A DNA stretch of 57,623 nucleotides from Acidobacteriota bacterium (GTDB taxonomy: Bacteria > Acidobacteriota > Blastocatellia > RBC074): the NCBI GenBank assembly GCA_018268995.1, contig JAFDVL010000111.1:1-57623 (forward strand). The letters are read 5' to 3'. A model generated the notes under the pieces. It saw nothing but the letters and a program-made list of their open reading frames with translations. It searched no databases and had not been told where the DNA came from. A program made the position numbers and the translations under genes. Of this stretch, positions 34,408 to 43,108 are shown piece by piece. The first letter of the stretch is position 1. Each line of letters starts with the position of its first letter.

Positions 34408-34836
34408 ATGGAGCAAGCCCCGATGCAATCGCTTAACCGTGAAGCGCATGAGTTTATTGGTAACGATAGTTTTTACGATGCTATAGATTTCCCGACGGAG
34501 GAAGAGTTGTTAGCTGCGCTGGATGCCAGTTTGGAACAATCTCCCTGGCTGCCCCGCCCGATGCCAATTGCATTAGAGACTACCTCCCGCGATCTGGCGC
34601 AGCATTGGCGTGAGATTTCATCCGTTTACCAGGAAATCTCATCAATCAAGAATGACGATGGACATTATCTGGACTGTTGGTTGACGCCTCAAGATATGGA
34701 TTGTGAGATTGAGGCAGAGCCTGATTTCATCATTGATTTTGCTCGCTTTCTGATGGACAGGCTCTTACTCCGAATGGGAGAAGTGCGGCATGCGAATCAG
34801 TTATTAAAAGCTGAGCTGGCAAAAATCCGTGCTTGA
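34408..34836 (+). CDS. Hypothetical acidic protein
   Basis: A 142-residue acidic protein (start MEQAPMQSLNREA at ATG 34408; a longer in-frame start at 34282 has a poor, basic extension and is not preferred). It contains FPTEEELLAALDASLEQSPW, a middle helix (LAQHWREISSVYQEISS), then LTPQDMDCEIEAEPDFIIDFARFLM and a C-terminal helix. No family recognised. It precedes another unknown gene by 41 bp in the same direction. Confidence 0.6.
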   Translation: MEQAPMQSLNREAHEFIGNDSFYDAIDFPTEEELLAALDASLEQSPWLPRPMPIALETTSRDLAQHWREISSVYQEISSIKNDDGHYLDCWLTPQDMDCEIEAEPDFIIDFARFLMDRLLLRMGEVRHANQLLKAELAKIRA

Positions 34837-34877
34837 GTAGTATTCTTTGGCAAGAGGCACTTTCACGATAGACCACT

Positions 34878-35411
34878 ATGGTTGCTGAGCGTATCCAATT
34901 AGGCAACTTGCCGCAGTCACAGCATCAAACCCTGATGGCCGTTTTTGCTCAGGAAGCTGAAGCGGACAGGATGGTGGAGCGTCTTGCGGGATTGAATATT
35001 GAGATGGAACAAGTCGGGGTAATCCGCGTTGCTTTGGGGACTGTTCCACCAAGTGTGACTAGTCCTGCTTCACCCGTCCCTTTAGTTTCCTCACGGTATT
35101 CGACGATAGGAATCATTCTTGGCTGTTTGATTGCTTTGCTCCTCGGTCTGATTTTGTACGCGACAAATTTCTTACAGCTTTCTTTTCTGGAAGCTTTTTT
35201 GGTGCATACGCTTGCGCTGGTAATTTTGGGTGGGGTCATTGGCGGTGCTGCGGGCGCGATTTGGGCTTCTGTCGTAGCGCAAAAAAAAGCGATTACCTTA
35301 TTACCTCAAAGCCCGGAAGGATATATTGTCGTAGTAAAAACCCCGCTTCACTTACTTGCGCAATGCGAATCGTTGGCCCGTGAATTAGGAGCCAAGCGGT
35401 TCTTATCCTAG
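34878..35411 (+). CDS. Small membrane protein with stress-protein-17M-like N-terminus
   Basis: A 177-residue protein. The N-terminal part (MAVFAQEAEADRMVERLAGLNI) resembles the flipping-interaction domains seen in general-stress-protein 17M-type proteins. Two hydrophobic helices follow, at about 75-97 and 105-133. The second is glycine-rich (LGGVIGGAAGAIWAS), like a glycine zipper. The C-terminal region (GYIVVVKTPLHLLAQCESLARELGAKRFLS) looks like a second copy of the small alpha/beta half. Function unknown. Confidence 0.7.
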   Translation: MVAERIQLGNLPQSQHQTLMAVFAQEAEADRMVERLAGLNIEMEQVGVIRVALGTVPPSVTSPASPVPLVSSRYSTIGIILGCLIALLLGLILYATNFLQLSFLEAFLVHTLALVILGGVIGGAAGAIWASVVAQKKAITLLPQSPEGYIVVVKTPLHLLAQCESLARELGAKRFLS

Positions 35412-35542
35412 CTGCTATCCGCATCGGGCTGGTGCTGGCGCGAACGATAAATAACAAACTCGGTTGTCTGGAGCTACAGAAGTTGTCGTAGGTAAAAACG
35501 ACGCTTTGTTGCAAGCAAGATTTGTCAGAAATCCATATCCTT

Positions 35543-36463
35543 ATGAACCACTCAACTACTCGTCGTGATGTGCTTAAATTCTTAGCCAGCAGTGTTGTTG
35601 CTGCGCAGCTGCCAACCTTTATCAAAGCCGCGAAGACGCCCAATATTCGCTGGGCACAGGGCTATTTGCTGTGGCGCAATTTTAAGGAAGCCCGCACGTT
35701 GCAAGATGCCCTGAGTGATTTGCGCAGTGTGGGTGCCGATGGTATTGAATTTTCTCCGCTTAGCAATGAACTGGAACGCAACGGTCTGACGCCAGAAACT
35801 TTCAAGCAATTAATGGTAGAAAAGAAGCTGGCGATTGCCGGAAATTACCTGAGCGCGCCGTTTTATGATCCCTCCAAACGCGAAGAAATCTTGCAGGAAG
35901 CCGACAATCGCTTTGCTTTGCTAAAGGAATTTGGCGGGAAAAACATCATCATCGGCCCACCCGGCGTGAAAGCGGATGTAAACCGGATGCAGCTTATCAA
36001 GCAACAAGCGCCACTGCTCAACGAAATCGGTAAGCGCGCCAAAGATCAGGGGATGCAAATTGGCCTTCACCCACATCTGAACACGCTGGTCGAAACGCCT
36101 GCCGAAATTGATCTGGCAATGGACACGACCGATCCGCGTTATGTGTTTATGTCCGCCGACACTGGGCATCTGCACTTGGCTGGTGGCGATGTCGTGGCGA
36201 TTCTGCGCAAGTACAAATCGCGGCTGAATTACTTTCATTTCAAAGATGGCGTGCGTCCCTTCGTGCGGCCTGATTTCAAACCAAACCTGCGCGAACTAGG
36301 GCGGGGCGAAGTGGATTTTCCCGGCATCATGCGATTGCTGAAAGAGATTCGGTTCACGGGCTGGATCAACGTCGAGCAAGATTCAACGACACTCACGCCG
36401 AAAGATTCCTGCCGCATCAGCATGGAATACGTGAACAAAACGCTGAAGCCGATTTACAGTTGA
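35543..36463 (+). CDS. Tat-leader sugar phosphate isomerase/epimerase-like TIM-barrel protein
   Basis: A 306-residue xylose-isomerase-like TIM barrel. The start at ATG 35543 gives a twin-arginine leader (TTRRDVLKFLASSVVAAQ), implying export as a folded metal protein. The barrel carries metal-ligand candidates at GIEFSPLS, GLHPHLNTLVE, DTGHLHLAGG, YFHFKDG and the final NVEQD strand. Exported family members have been linked to epimerisation, isomerisation or 3-keto-glycoside cleavage; the substrate here is unknown. The converging aldehyde dehydrogenase begins its stop 3 bp later. Confidence 0.85.
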   Translation: MNHSTTRRDVLKFLASSVVAAQLPTFIKAAKTPNIRWAQGYLLWRNFKEARTLQDALSDLRSVGADGIEFSPLSNELERNGLTPETFKQLMVEKKLAIAGNYLSAPFYDPSKREEILQEADNRFALLKEFGGKNIIIGPPGVKADVNRMQLIKQQAPLLNEIGKRAKDQGMQIGLHPHLNTLVETPAEIDLAMDTTDPRYVFMSADTGHLHLAGGDVVAILRKYKSRLNYFHFKDGVRPFVRPDFKPNLRELGRGEVDFPGIMRLLKEIRFTGWINVEQDSTTLTPKDSCRISMEYVNKTLKPIYS

Positions 36464-36466
36464 GCG

Positions 36467-37897
36467 CTAGATTTGTAATCCGAGCGACACGTGTTTCGTT
36501 TCCAGAAACGCATCCATTCCCTCAATCCCCAGTTCGCGGCCCCAACCACTTTGCTTCGCGCCGCCGAATGGGCATTGGCTTGTAGATGGAACGCCGTCAT
36601 TGATGCCAATCGTTCCCGCCTCTAACGCTTCCATCAAACGAAACGCGCGATCCAGATTGTTGGTGAACGCATACGCACTCAAGCCATAAATCGTGTCGTT
36701 CGCCAGCGCAATGCCTTCTTCTTCTGTGTCGAAAGCTGTAACCGGGGCAATCGGCGCAAAGGTTTCTTCGTTCATGCACAACGCAGTCTTTGGCACATCT
36801 GCTAAAACCGTCGGTTCGATAAATGTGCCTTTGCTGTCTGCTTTGCGTTTGCCGCCGCACAACACACGCGCGCCTTGGGACACAGCGTTTTCGATATGTT
36901 CGAGCGCTTTGGTAACGGCCGCTTCATCAATCAGCGGCCCAATATCCATGCCCGGATCGAGGCCGTCGCCGACGTTTTGCGCCTGCGTTTTTTCGACGAA
37001 CGCGGCCAGGAACTTTTCGTAAATGCCGCGTTGCACATAAATACGGTTCGCCGCAATGCACGACTGGCCGATGTTGCGGAACTTTGCCATCATCACGCCT
37101 TCGACGGCTTTGTGCAGGTCAGCATCATCAAACACCAGGACAGGCGCGTGTCCGCCAAGTTCCAGCGACAGCGGCTTCACGGTTTCTGCCGCACCTGCAA
37201 TCAACGTTTTGCCTACTTCGGTGGAACCTGTAAACGTGATTTTGCGACACAGCGGATTCTGCAAAAACTCCGCGCCAATTTCCGAAGCTGCGCCCGCGAC
37301 CAATTGGAATACGCCTTTCGGCAACTTTGCCGCATCCACGCATTCCGCCAGCAACGCCGCACAGATCGGCGTTTGCGAAGCAGGTTTGAGGACGACGGTA
37401 CAGCCGGCAGCCAACGCCGGAGCCATTTTGCGCACCGCGAGAATCAAAGGGAAATTCCACGGGCTAATTGCACCGACGACACCCATCGGCAATTTCACGA
37501 TCAGATGTCGCTTGCCGTCCACCTGATTCGGCACGATGCGCCCGTAGGCTCGCCGCGCTTCTTCGGCAAACCAGTGCAAGTGATCCGCTGTGCCCGCGAC
37601 TTCGCCCAGCGATTGCGCGAGCGGCTTGCCGTTTTCCATCGTGATGACGCGCGCGATTTCGTCTTTGCGTGCTTCCACCTGGTTGGCAATCGCGTGCAGA
37701 TATTCGCCGCGCGTTTTGCCCGTCAGCTTGCGCCAGCCTGCAAACGCCGTGTGCGCATCCGCGATGGCTTGTGCGACACGCGCGCGATCAATTGTGCAGA
37801 TGCGCGCGAACCTTTCGCCGGTTGCCGGATTGATGACCGCTTTGGTTTGTTCGGTCGTGACAAATTCGCCGTTAAGATAAAGAGGGTAAGTTTTCAT
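36467..37897 (-). CDS. NAD(P)-dependent aldehyde dehydrogenase, succinate-semialdehyde type
   Basis: A 476-residue aldehyde dehydrogenase with the catalytic Cys280 (GQSCIAANR) and general base Glu246 (LELGGHAP). The cofactor loop FTGSTEVGK and the oxyanion asparagine in SPWNFPL are also present. Closest by eye to GabD/succinate-semialdehyde dehydrogenases, but 2-oxoglutarate-semialdehyde dehydrogenases of sugar-acid pathways look alike. Neighbours (aldolase, hydroxyacid dehydrogenase, MFS transporter) would fit a sugar-acid route. ATG 37897 comes 3 bp after the heptad repeat at 37901-38012, with no visible Shine-Dalgarno. Confidence 0.9.
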   Translation of the reverse strand: MKTYPLYLNGEFVTTEQTKAVINPATGERFARICTIDRARVAQAIADAHTAFAGWRKLTGKTRGEYLHAIANQVEARKDEIARVITMENGKPLAQSLGEVAGTADHLHWFAEEARRAYGRIVPNQVDGKRHLIVKLPMGVVGAISPWNFPLILAVRKMAPALAAGCTVVLKPASQTPICAALLAECVDAAKLPKGVFQLVAGAASEIGAEFLQNPLCRKITFTGSTEVGKTLIAGAAETVKPLSLELGGHAPVLVFDDADLHKAVEGVMMAKFRNIGQSCIAANRIYVQRGIYEKFLAAFVEKTQAQNVGDGLDPGMDIGPLIDEAAVTKALEHIENAVSQGARVLCGGKRKADSKGTFIEPTVLADVPKTALCMNEETFAPIAPVTAFDTEEEGIALANDTIYGLSAYAFTNNLDRAFRLMEALEAGTIGINDGVPSTSQCPFGGAKQSGWGRELGIEGMDAFLETKHVSLGLQI

Positions 37898-37900
37898 AAG

Positions 37901-38012
37901 TCAGTGGTCGGTGATCGGTGGTCGGTGGTCGGTGGTCGGCAGGCAGTAATAAACAAAAAGTAAATGATGACATCTGTTTTTACCGACCACCAGCCACTGA
38001 CCACCGGCCACC
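37901..38012. repeat. GGTCGGT heptad quasi-palindrome (aldolase-aldehyde dehydrogenase gap)
   Basis: Left arm 37901-37940: about five tandem GGTCGGT-type units. Right arm 37983-38012: the inverted version (ACCGACC, ACCAGCC, ACTGACC, ACCGGCC). The right arm reaches the stop codon of the aldolase gene (38012-38014), and the left arm ends 3 bp before the aldehyde dehydrogenase ATG. Confidence 0.85.
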
Positions 38013-38656
38013 TATTTCGGCACCCGCGCCCAATCATTCAGGAATTGTTCGATCACAATGTCCGTCATCGGGTGCTTGTACATTTGCTCCATGATGTCGA
38101 AGGCCATCGTGCAGACGTCTGCGCCCGCCAGCGCCGATTCCAGCACGTGCGTCGGATGGCGCATTGCGGCGGCGAGCAGTTGTGTTTCAAAGCCATAGTT
38201 CGTGTAGATCGTTTTGATCTGCTTCACGAGTTCCATTCCAAAATGCCCAGCAGCGTCCAAACGCCCGACGAACGGGCTGATATACGTCGCGCCGCACTTC
38301 GCCGCGAGCAGGGCTTGCAGCGGCGAAAACGTGACGGTCACGTTCGTCTTGATGCCTTCTTTGGCGAAGATTTTCACGGCCTTCAAGCCTTCTTTCATCA
38401 GCGGCACTTTGACGACGACGTTCTTGTGCAGCTTGGCGAGTGCGCGGCCTTCTTCCACGATTTCGGGCGCGGTCAGCGTGACGCATTCCAGGCTGATCGG
38501 GCCATCCACGATGTCCAGAATCTCCTGATACACGTCCATCGCTTTGCGGCCCGTGTTGGCAATGTGAAAGGGATTGGTGGTTACGCCGTCGAGAATGCCC
38601 CAGTCCCAGGCCTGGCGAATTTGTTCGATGTTGGCAGTGTCGAGAAAAAGTTTCAT
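38012..38656 (-). CDS. TalC/Fsa-type transaldolase or fructose-6-phosphate aldolase
   Basis: A 214-residue short transaldolase-family enzyme, a class I (Schiff-base) aldolase barrel. Typical motifs: MKLFLDTANIEQIRQA at the start, WGILDGVTTNPF, the lysine strand NVVVKVPLMKEGLKA and NVTVTFSPLQALLAAKCGA, then YISPFVGRLD. Length is that of the 214-220-residue Fsa/TalC group. Start at ATG 38656; a longer in-frame reading enters repeat 38668-38734 and gives a nonsense peptide. No Shine-Dalgarno. It could serve the pentose phosphate pathway or a dedicated sugar route with its neighbours. Confidence 0.92.
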   Translation of the reverse strand: MKLFLDTANIEQIRQAWDWGILDGVTTNPFHIANTGRKAMDVYQEILDIVDGPISLECVTLTAPEIVEEGRALAKLHKNVVVKVPLMKEGLKAVKIFAKEGIKTNVTVTFSPLQALLAAKCGATYISPFVGRLDAAGHFGMELVKQIKTIYTNYGFETQLLAAAMRHPTHVLESALAGADVCTMAFDIMEQMYKHPMTDIVIEQFLNDWARVPK

Positions 38657-38667
38657 AGGGATAAGAG

Positions 38668-38734
38668 AGATGCTGGATGCTGGATGCTGGATGCCAGGCC
38701 CTTCCCAGCATCCAGCATCCAGCACCTAGCATCT
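38668..38734. repeat. GATGCTG heptad quasi-palindrome carrying the hydroxyacid dehydrogenase stop codon
   Basis: Arms 38668-38695 and 38707-38734 are near-perfect reverse complements made of GATGCTG units (left) and CAGCATC units (right). The TAG stop of the upstream dehydrogenase (38726-38728) is inside the right arm, and the aldolase ATG is 11 bp past the left arm. Confidence 0.87.
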
Positions 38735-39697
38735 ATTTTTAGGTTTACTGAAGTTCGCAAAATTCTGTGCTTCGCCGCCGCGCAGGATTGCCGCGACATC
38801 ACGGCAGATGGCGGTGACGACGCGGTGCTGGGCTTCGCGGGTTTGCGCGCCGATGTGCGGAAGTTGGATGACGTTGTCCATCGCATCGAAGGTGCTGGGC
38901 GCGGCGGGTTCCTGTTGCCGCACTTCGAGGGCCGCGCCGGAAATGCGGTGTTGTTGCAGGGCCTCCGCCAGCGCCGCTTCCTGCACGACGCCGCCGCGCG
39001 AAGAGTTGATGAAATAGGCGGACGGCTTCATTTGCGCAAACTCTGCTGCGCCGAACATCCCGCGCGTCTCCTCGTTTTCAGGGATGTGCAGCGTGACGTA
39101 ATCCGCCGTCGTCAACACTTCCTCCAGACTCGTCAATCGCGTGCAACTTTGCAGCGCGCGCAAACAATCGGCTTCGAGGTAAGGATCATACGCAATCGTC
39201 GTCATCCCCAACGCGCGCGCCTTGAGCGCAGTCGTTGAACCAATGCGTCCGAAGCCGACGATGCCCAGCGTCTTGCCGGAAATCTCGGTGCCATGAAAAC
39301 GCGGACGATCCCAGCGCCCGGCTTTAGTGTCGCGGTCGGCGAGCGAGAGTTTGCGCGCTAAGGCGATCAGCAAGCCGATGACAAGTTCGGCAACGGAGTT
39401 CGTATTTTGTTCCGGCGTGAGCGCCACGACGATGCCGTATTCGTTGGCGGCGTCGAGGTCTACGTTATCCATTCCGACGCCCGCGCGCCCGATGACTTCG
39501 AGCCTGGTTCCGGCGGCGATCAACTCGCGCGTAATCTGTGTTTGATTGCGTGCGATCAGGGCGCGGTATTCGCCAATTATCGCCAGCAATTCATCCGGTT
39601 GCTGCCACAAGTCGGGCGCAAACGTGCAGGCAAACTGTTCGTGCAGCGCGTCCATCGCCGCGCCGCGAATGTTTTCGGTAATCAATACGTCAGGCAT
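38726..39697 (-). CDS. D-2-hydroxyacid dehydrogenase (3-phosphoglycerate dehydrogenase type)
   Basis: A 323-residue NAD-dependent dehydrogenase. Substrate and cofactor features are visible: GRAGVGMDNVDLDAA, the Rossmann loop LGIVGFGRIGS, the arginine motif INSSRGGVVQE, the glutamate in ALEVRQQEP and the histidine in QLPHIGAQT. It is shorter than full SerA, lacking the ACT domain, so it may be phosphoglycerate, hydroxypyruvate or glyoxylate dehydrogenase. ATG 39697 overlaps the stop of the lipase-like gene by 8 bp. The C-terminal residues after PKN are encoded by the repeat. Confidence 0.9.
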   Translation of the reverse strand: MPDVLITENIRGAAMDALHEQFACTFAPDLWQQPDELLAIIGEYRALIARNQTQITRELIAAGTRLEVIGRAGVGMDNVDLDAANEYGIVVALTPEQNTNSVAELVIGLLIALARKLSLADRDTKAGRWDRPRFHGTEISGKTLGIVGFGRIGSTTALKARALGMTTIAYDPYLEADCLRALQSCTRLTSLEEVLTTADYVTLHIPENEETRGMFGAAEFAQMKPSAYFINSSRGGVVQEAALAEALQQHRISGAALEVRQQEPAAPSTFDAMDNVIQLPHIGAQTREAQHRVVTAICRDVAAILRGGEAQNFANFSKPKNRC

Positions 39698-41564
39698 GGT
39701 TTCGTCTGGTAAATTTTCTCCACAGCCACCACAGCGCAAGCAACAGCAGCGCGCCCGCAGCGGCAATCAGTAAGGTGAAATTGCGTTGTGCCTTTTCGGC
39801 TGCCGGTTGCACTTCAATCGCTAAAAACGTGGTGCGTTCAATCGGCGAACCGTCGGGCGCGTTCGCCTGGGCGATGATGTCTACGCCGTGAACACCAGTT
39901 TCGGCGGGCGTCCAATCGGCTTTGCCGTTACTCAGAACCAACTCTTCCTCTTTGCCGTCGGGCTGACGAATCACAGCTTTGATCGTCGTGTTCGTGAGTG
40001 TTTTGCTCGGCAATTCCAACGCGCCCGTAAACGTGACCGGTTGCTTGAGCGGCGGCAAAAGCTGGCTGGCATTCGCACGCAAGACCGCACCACCCACCAC
40101 ACGCGCAGACAAGGCGAAATCGGCTCCGTCGCTCGGTGTTTTTGCGGTTGCTGTCAGCGTCACTTTCCACGGCCCCGGCTTCGGATTTTCAAAACCATAG
40201 CCCAGGTGAACCATCGTGGCGGGATCATCCACTTTGATCAATCCATTTACGTCCGCTTTCAATTCAATCACGTTGCCGCTCGCGCCGCGCACGGTCAAAT
40301 CCAGCGAGCGACTTGGATCAAAGAGCGCGAAACTCGCCACTGCAACTTGATCCAAATTGACGTTCAATTCCTTCGTCCCGCCAGCATTGACGCGGCCTTT
40401 GAAGACTTGGGTGAACTGCACCGGCTCGATGGAATTCGTTGCGGAAGGCGGATCGGTTTCGTTCGGAAATTCGCCGGGTTGTTTTTGCAAATGCCCGCGC
40501 ACGAACTTCTGAAAGACCTCTTCAGACTTGGTCATGTCTGTGTGCAAAATCGGCATCTCGACAATTGGCCCGGTGATGGCCGAAGCGCTTTCTTTGGCCA
40601 CGACGACATCGCTCGGCACGCCTGTGCAAGGCGCTTTGAAGCTTTGCAGAATCGGATTGCCCGCCAGCATAAAAAACGGCACGCCGCGCCGATGCGTGAT
40701 TTGCTTATTGAAGACTTCGCGCAGATACGCCGGACGCAGTTCCAACGAAGCAGGTGCGTAAAATCCGAGCGCCGAGGGCAAGCCCGAACAATCCGAACCG
40801 CCGTGCGGCGAACCGAGCATCACCAACTGCGCGACATCCCGTTCCTGCATCAACCGGTCAATGTAATAGCGCGAGATCAAACCGCCCATGCTGTGCGCCA
40901 CAATGTCCACCATTTCGGCTTTCGTTTTATTTTTCACCCCAGCGATGTATCGCCCCAAGATAGCGGCATTTTCCGCCAGCGTATTCGTGCGCATTGTCGG
41001 CTTGGATGTGTCGCCCGTATTCATCACGCCGTCCGCTTTGCCATCGCCGACCGCAAAGCCAGTCAAGCCGAGCGGCGGCAAAAACGTTTGGCTGTACGCT
41101 GCCCACGTTGGCGCGCCCGACATAAATCCATGCACCATCACGACCGGGCGCGGGGCCACGCGCACTTCCGTAGTCGCTGGTTCTTTCGTCAAGGCCGAAG
41201 CCGCGCGAATCGTGCGTGCTGACAGGCTTTTGCCGTCCGCGCCCCAGAACCAACCGAGGGTGGAAAGGCTTTCTGCCGCGCAGGTCTTCGCGCCGCTGGC
41301 AATCGTGCATTTCGCCACGGGCTTATTGTTCGGCAGGAGTTCAAAAATCACCTCGGTAGCTTTTGTGGCGGCAGTCGTGAGTGTGACCTCCACTTTGACG
41401 ACATCGCCATCCGTGATGTTGTTCACCGCAGCATTTTGCCGATTGTGCAATGACACGGTCATTTGCTCGTGTGCGTGCGCGCTTGTGTGTAGGCTGGCGA
41501 TCCCGCAGAAGACCAGCCCAGGGAGCCAGGCGATTTTCCAGACTTTCGAGGGGCATTGGTTCAT
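39690..41564 (-). CDS. Exported lipase/alpha-beta-hydrolase with C-terminal membrane anchor
   Basis: A 624-residue protein with a signal peptide (about 1-31, ending TSAHA). An N-terminal beta domain precedes an alpha/beta hydrolase that begins PVVMVHGFMSGAP and has the nucleophile elbow VAHSMGG (Ser225), an AxSxG variant also found in Bacillus-type lipases. HGG...HR regions supply other catalytic residues, not assigned with certainty. Residues about 390-580 are beta-rich, binding-type domains. A helix at about 596-618 followed by basic residues (WRKFTRRN) anchors it in the inner membrane. Substrate unknown. Confidence 0.82.
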   Translation of the reverse strand: MNQCPSKVWKIAWLPGLVFCGIASLHTSAHAHEQMTVSLHNRQNAAVNNITDGDVVKVEVTLTTAATKATEVIFELLPNNKPVAKCTIASGAKTCAAESLSTLGWFWGADGKSLSARTIRAASALTKEPATTEVRVAPRPVVMVHGFMSGAPTWAAYSQTFLPPLGLTGFAVGDGKADGVMNTGDTSKPTMRTNTLAENAAILGRYIAGVKNKTKAEMVDIVAHSMGGLISRYYIDRLMQERDVAQLVMLGSPHGGSDCSGLPSALGFYAPASLELRPAYLREVFNKQITHRRGVPFFMLAGNPILQSFKAPCTGVPSDVVVAKESASAITGPIVEMPILHTDMTKSEEVFQKFVRGHLQKQPGEFPNETDPPSATNSIEPVQFTQVFKGRVNAGGTKELNVNLDQVAVASFALFDPSRSLDLTVRGASGNVIELKADVNGLIKVDDPATMVHLGYGFENPKPGPWKVTLTATAKTPSDGADFALSARVVGGAVLRANASQLLPPLKQPVTFTGALELPSKTLTNTTIKAVIRQPDGKEEELVLSNGKADWTPAETGVHGVDIIAQANAPDGSPIERTTFLAIEVQPAAEKAQRNFTLLIAAAGALLLLALWWLWRKFTRRNHA

Positions 41565-41595
41565 AATTGCCTTTCCGCAACGGCTTGCATTGTTC

Positions 41596-42879
41596 TTATG
41601 CGACTTCGGTTTTCCGCACTCCCTTCAGCAGGGCAAATAAAATCAATGTTCCAAACAGCGGCATCAGCGCGGCGATGAAAAACACGGGCTTGAAAGAGAT
41701 TGCATCCACCAGAATTCCCGTCAGCAGTGGGAAAAGCCAGCCGCTGAAACCACCTGCCACGCCTGTCAATGCTGTGGCTCTGGCAGTGGCACTATTCGGA
41801 AAAAGGTCAGTGATCGAAGCGAACATATTCGCCGACAGCGCATAATGCCCCAGATAGACCACACAAACTGCCGCCCCGCAAAGCAAGGGCGAAGGGGCTG
41901 TCACGACGACAATGCTCATTGCGCAAAGCAAGGCCCCGCCCATCATCACGACGCGCCGCGATTGTCGCACGCCCCAACCCCGCGCGATCAAGACTCCTGC
42001 CAATGCGCCGCCGCCCATACTGCCCAGATCGCCAAACAACGGCGGCAGCACCGAAAACCACGCGATGGATTTCATGTCCAAACCACGCGCTCGAAACAAA
42101 TACTCTGGCAACCAAAACAGATAAAACTGGATGACCGGCCCGACCATCATCCGGCACAGCATGACCGCCCACGTTTGGCGCAGTTTCAGTAATTGCCAAC
42201 TGCTGACTTCCTCGACTTCCGGCTCCTGCCCCGCTTGGATGTACTGCTGTTCTGCCGCTGTCAGGGATGGGTGCTGGGCGGGTGGGCGATAAAAGGCCCG
42301 CCAGAAAAACACCCACAAGGCTCCGAGCGCGCTGGGAATCAGGAAGGCCGCCTGCCAATTCCACTGCGCCGTGATGTAGAAAACCAGCGGCCCTGCAATC
42401 ATCCCGCCGACAAGCGAGGCGGCATTAAATGTTCCAATAGCAAAGGCACGTTCGCGCGCCGGAAACCACTGCCCGACGACTTTCACGCCCCCCGGAAAAT
42501 TCCCGCATTCTCCTGTTCCCATCCAAAAGCGAAACAGCATGAACTGCCAGGCTGCCTTTCCAATCGCGTGCATCCCATTGGCGAGCGACCACCAAAGCAC
42601 CGCAAACGTAAACCCGGCGCGCGGCCCCTTACGATCCATCAGCCAGCCCATCGGAAATTCGCCCAGCATCATCCCCAACACAAAGGCGCTGACAATGTAG
42701 CCGTACTGCGTATTCGAGAGCTGAAAGCTATCGCGCAACGTCGGTGCCACAAAGGACAACGTGAGCCGATCCACGAAGTTGATGACCGTGACGAAAAACA
42801 GCAACGCCAAAATCCACCAGCGAACCTGGCGATAAATGGGGGGCATAGATTGTGGAGTTGAGGGGGCGGTTTGTCGCAT
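41596..42879 (-). CDS. MFS transporter, anion:cation symporter (hexuronate-type) family
   Basis: A 427-residue, 12-helix transporter. NFVDRLTLSFVAPTLRDSF in the first helix and the loop GWLMDRKGPRAG (motif A) match the ACS family. So do FRFWMGTGECGNFPGG and WFPARERAFAIGTFNAA, which include hexuronate, galactonate and phthalate transporters. The substrate is likely an organic or sugar acid, by family. An alternative start is ATG 42846 (MPPIYRQVRWW), and no ribosome site decides. Neighbouring sugar-acid-like enzymes support a carbon-uptake role, though no regulator is adjacent. Confidence 0.9.
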   Translation of the reverse strand: MRQTAPSTPQSMPPIYRQVRWWILALLFFVTVINFVDRLTLSFVAPTLRDSFQLSNTQYGYIVSAFVLGMMLGEFPMGWLMDRKGPRAGFTFAVLWWSLANGMHAIGKAAWQFMLFRFWMGTGECGNFPGGVKVVGQWFPARERAFAIGTFNAASLVGGMIAGPLVFYITAQWNWQAAFLIPSALGALWVFFWRAFYRPPAQHPSLTAAEQQYIQAGQEPEVEEVSSWQLLKLRQTWAVMLCRMMVGPVIQFYLFWLPEYLFRARGLDMKSIAWFSVLPPLFGDLGSMGGGALAGVLIARGWGVRQSRRVVMMGGALLCAMSIVVVTAPSPLLCGAAVCVVYLGHYALSANMFASITDLFPNSATARATALTGVAGGFSGWLFPLLTGILVDAISFKPVFFIAALMPLFGTLILFALLKGVRKTEVA

Positions 42880-42920
42880 GGAATTCAGCGTAAATTTCTC
42901 AGTGAATCTAATTGGTTTTC

Positions 42921-43092
42921 ATAAATTGCCTCCTGCTTTAGCTGGAGGACGGAGTGGTTAAGAAAAATCGGCTTTAGCCAAACCAGTTGAGCGTTTGGCT
43001 AAAAGCCAAGCAGAAGCTTTTTTCCTGTCTGGCTAAAGCCGCGCGCTATTTGACTCTTTGGCTTCCTCCAGCTAAAGCAGGAGGCAATTTAT
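42921..43092. repeat. Nested inverted repeat, GCTTTAGC type
   Basis: Perfect 29-bp outer arms (42921-42949 and 43064-43092) each contain CTCCTGCTTTAGCTGGAG or its complement. Inside, CGGCTTTAGCCA (from 42969) pairs with TGGCTAAAGCCG (43030-43041), and a small TTGGCT-AAA-AGCCAA hairpin lies between. It fills the gap between the M20 peptidase stop and the MFS start. Confidence 0.87.
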
Positions 43093-43108
43093 TAAGCTGC
43101 AAACCTGC

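Noticed and set aside
36875..37963. 362-codon plus-strand ORF opposite the aldehyde dehydrogenase
   Set aside because: Arg/His/Phe-rich translation of the antisense strand, no ribosome site or known motif.
37964..39238. 424-codon plus-strand ORF opposite the aldolase and dehydrogenase
   Set aside because: Antisense shadow of two well-supported genes and a repeat.
39888..41222. 444-codon plus-strand ORF opposite the lipase-like gene
   Set aside because: Antisense shadow, composition rich in Arg/His with no recognisable domain.
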